The notes beneath the pieces are model-generated. The model was not told where the DNA came from. It ran no database searches and saw only the letters and a list, made by a program, of their open reading frames with translations. A DNA stretch of 64,000 nucleotides from an uncultured Prevotellaceae bacterium (GTDB taxonomy: Bacteria > Bacteroidota > Bacteroidia > Bacteroidales > Muribaculaceae): contig ONLH01000002.1 in NCBI GenBank assembly GCA_900318645.1, positions 62,001-126,000 on the forward strand, given 5' to 3'. The position numbers were made by a program, and so were the translations under genes. Positions 62,245 through 64,000 of this stretch are shown piece by piece (positions within the stretch are counted from its first letter, which is position 1; each line of letters opens with the position of its first letter).

Positions 62245-62556
62245 ATGGATTTGACACTGTATATGTATCTCATTCCCAGCCTGATCATGTTTGGCTGCGG
62301 TGTTTACGGTTTCATCACCCGCAAGAACATGATTGCGATCATGATTTCCATTGAGCTGATGCTCAACTCGGTGGATATCAACTTTGTGTTGTTTAACCGT
62401 TACCTGTTCCCTGGTCAGATGGACGGCATGTTCTTCTCGCTGTTCGCGATTGCCATCGCGGCTGCCGAGACGGCTCTTGCCCTCGCCATCATCATCAATG
62501 TCTTCCGCATTGCCAAGGACGTGGACATCAACAAAATCACTAAACTGAAATTCTAA
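62245..62556 (+). CDS. nuoK: NADH-quinone oxidoreductase subunit K
   Basis: A 103-residue subunit of three membrane helices. The conserved ISIELMLNSVDINFV contains the membrane Glu needed for proton transfer, and a second acidic site is in AAAETALALAI. It lies between NuoJ and the antiporter-like subunits in the membrane arm. A GAGAAAGGAGAG stretch ahead of the ATG is a possible ribosome site. nuoL starts five bases after its stop codon. Confidence 0.96.
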   Translation: MDLTLYMYLIPSLIMFGCGVYGFITRKNMIAIMISIELMLNSVDINFVLFNRYLFPGQMDGMFFSLFAIAIAAAETALALAIIINVFRIAKDVDINKITKLKF

Positions 62557-62561
62557 CGATT

Positions 62562-64000
62562 ATGCCACTAAGTTTAGCAATTATAGTTGTAGTATTGCCT
62601 CTGGTGATGTTCCTCTTCCTGGGACTCGTCGGGGTAAAAATGGGTAGAAAAATCACCGGTGTGATTGGCGTGCTGGCGATGCTCGTCGATACTATCCTCG
62701 CCTATGGCGTGGCGCTGACCTACTTCTTCGGCAGTGGCCAGGGCCAGATCGTGGATGGTGTCCGTCAGGCCGTTGTCGTTGCCAATCCCGCCTGGTTGTC
62801 GTTTACTGACACGCTGGTGGTACGCATGGGTGTCCTCGTGGATCCCATCGCTGCCATGATGCTCGTGGTCATCACCACGGTATCGTTGATGGTGCACCTC
62901 TACAGCCTCGGGTACATGAGTGACCACGACGGTAACGCCGAGAAGGGATTCCAGCGTTACTACGCCTTCCTGGCGCTGTTCACGTTCTCGATGCTGGGTC
63001 TGGTGGTTGCCACCAACATCTTCCAGATTTTCGTATTCTTTGAGATGGTGGGTCTGTCGTCCTACCTGCTCATCGGTTTCTATTACTCGACGCCTGCCGC
63101 CAACCATGCCAACAAGAAGGCCTTTATCGTCACCCGTCTGGCTGACCTGTTCTTCCTGTTGGGTATCATGATTCTGAGCTATTACACCAAGACGTTCGAC
63201 TTCGACCAGTTGGTCTTCGGCCCCACGATGTCGGGTAGCTTGGAGACGGCCCAGAGTGCCATCAGCACTACTGGAGGCGCCACCTTCATGGGTTGCTCGG
63301 TTGTGGCATGGGCGTTGACCTTCATCTTCATCGGCGGTGCCGGTAAGAGTGCGATGTACCCGTTGCACATCTGGCTGCCCGATGCTATGGAGGGTCCCAC
63401 CCCCGTGTCGGCGTTGATCCACGCTGCTACGATGGTTGTCGCCGGTGTGTTCCTGGTAGCAAGGTTGTTCCCGCTCTACGTGCTCGTTCAGGGTGCGATG
63501 AACGTCATCCTGGTGGTCGGAGCCTTCACGGCCTTCTATGCCGCCGCGATTGCCTGCACCCAGAGCGACATCAAGCGCGCACTGGCCTTCTCGACCATTT
63601 CGCAGATTGCCTTCATGATGACCTCGCTGGCAGTGAGCTCCAACAACAACTCGCTCATCGAGATTCACCATGGCCAAGGTCTGGGTTACATGGCGTCGAT
63701 GTTCCACCTGTTCACCCACGCTATGTTCAAGGCGTTGCTCTTCCTGTGCGCCGGTGCCATTATCCACGCTGTCCACAGCAATGAGAACAGCAAGATGCAC
63801 GGCCTGCACAAGTTCATGCCCATCACGAGCATCTGCTTCCTCATCGGCTGTCTGGCAATTGCAGGTATTCCCCCGTTTGCAGGCTTCTTCAGCAAGGACG
63901 AGATTCTCGTCGCTGCTTATCACCGCGGCCTCGGTTGGGGACTGTGGATGTCGATGGTAGCCTGCATGACCGCCTTCTACATGTTCCGCATCTATTACCT
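62562..64000 (+). CDS. nuoL: NADH-quinone oxidoreductase subunit L (3' end outside window)
   Basis: The first 479 residues of a Mrp-antiporter-like proton-pumping subunit, from the ATG at 62562. Key features are the helix-5 Glu in FVFFEMVGLSSYLLIGFYY, the helix-7 Lys in GGAGKSAMYPLHIWLPDAM, and the GPTPVSALIHAATMVVAG block. FTHAMFKALLFL supplies the central Lys of the second half-channel, and GIPPFAGFFSKDEIL follows. The family is about 610-650 residues, so roughly a quarter lies beyond the window. nuoM and nuoN are expected next. Confidence 0.96.
   Translation, partial: MPLSLAIIVVVLPLVMFLFLGLVGVKMGRKITGVIGVLAMLVDTILAYGVALTYFFGSGQGQIVDGVRQAVVVANPAWLSFTDTLVVRMGVLVDPIAAMMLVVITTVSLMVHLYSLGYMSDHDGNAEKGFQRYYAFLALFTFSMLGLVVATNIFQIFVFFEMVGLSSYLLIGFYYSTPAANHANKKAFIVTRLADLFFLLGIMILSYYTKTFDFDQLVFGPTMSGSLETAQSAISTTGGATFMGCSVVAWALTFIFIGGAGKSAMYPLHIWLPDAMEGPTPVSALIHAATMVVAGVFLVARLFPLYVLVQGAMNVILVVGAFTAFYAAAIACTQSDIKRALAFSTISQIAFMMTSLAVSSNNNSLIEIHHGQGLGYMASMFHLFTHAMFKALLFLCAGAIIHAVHSNENSKMHGLHKFMPITSICFLIGCLAIAGIPPFAGFFSKDEILVAAYHRGLGWGLWMSMVACMTAFYMFRIYY

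Overview
The window looks like chromosome of a gut-type member of the order Bacteroidales (Muribaculaceae- or Prevotella-like; the genus cannot be fixed from sequence alone). The signs are promoters of the Bacteroidetes form TTTG-N19/20-TAnnTTTG, a Complex I operon with fused NuoC/D and no NuoE, NuoF or NuoG, a BspA-type leucine-rich-repeat protein ending in a dockerin, and families typical of the group (DUF5106, DUF4922, NamZ/DUF1343). I saw no tRNA, rRNA, CRISPR array, transposase or phage gene.

Layout. (1) 40-1466, minus: a secreted thioredoxin-like DUF5106 protein and a DoxX membrane protein. (2) 2209-30329, minus: a long surface-glycan locus read from a promoter near 30560-30591 to a hairpin near 2103-2144. 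It starts with sugar-modifying genes (two DegT-fold aminotransferases, an ATP-grasp ligase, a NeuD-type acyltransferase). Two carrier-protein modules follow: SDR + KAS III + amino-acid adenylation enzyme + GNAT + ACP, and later SDR + KAS III + ACP. Between them lie a CapA-SGNH fusion, a CysE-like acetyltransferase and four consecutive ATP-grasp enzymes. A Wzx flippase, four glycosyltransferases, a pyruvyl transferase, an HMGL-type aldolase, a PP-loop enzyme and an OafA-type acyltransferase complete it. I infer a glycan carrying unusual acyl, aminoacyl or amide substituents. No polymerase, chain-length regulator or initiating transferase is present.

(3) 30709-44270, minus: a ten-gene peptidoglycan salvage operon with a consensus promoter at 44372-44402 and a strong terminator at 30647-30690. 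It encodes an amidase, a two-domain GT2, a DUF4922 protein, a SpoIID protein, an AmpG-like transporter, NamZ, an NagX-like acetyltransferase, a MurK-type kinase, MurQ and an SGNH hydrolase. (4) 44837-49546, minus: a 1569-residue BspA/DUF285/dockerin surface protein, flanked on both sides by the same ~95-bp repeat in inverted orientation.

(5) 50423-64000 (window end), plus: nuoA-nuoB-nuoCD-nuoH, then a complete F1Fo ATP synthase set atpD-C-B-E-F-H-A-G, then nuoI-nuoJ-nuoK-nuoL (nuoL runs off the window). The ATP synthase genes therefore sit inside the Complex I operon, so the proton pump and its main consumer could share one transcript.

Intergenic spacers are rich in short degenerate repeats and palindromes, including a 26-bp palindromic unit seen three times. 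Base composition changes sharply from gene to gene within the glycan locus, including inside one gene near 28620, which points to assembly by recombination.
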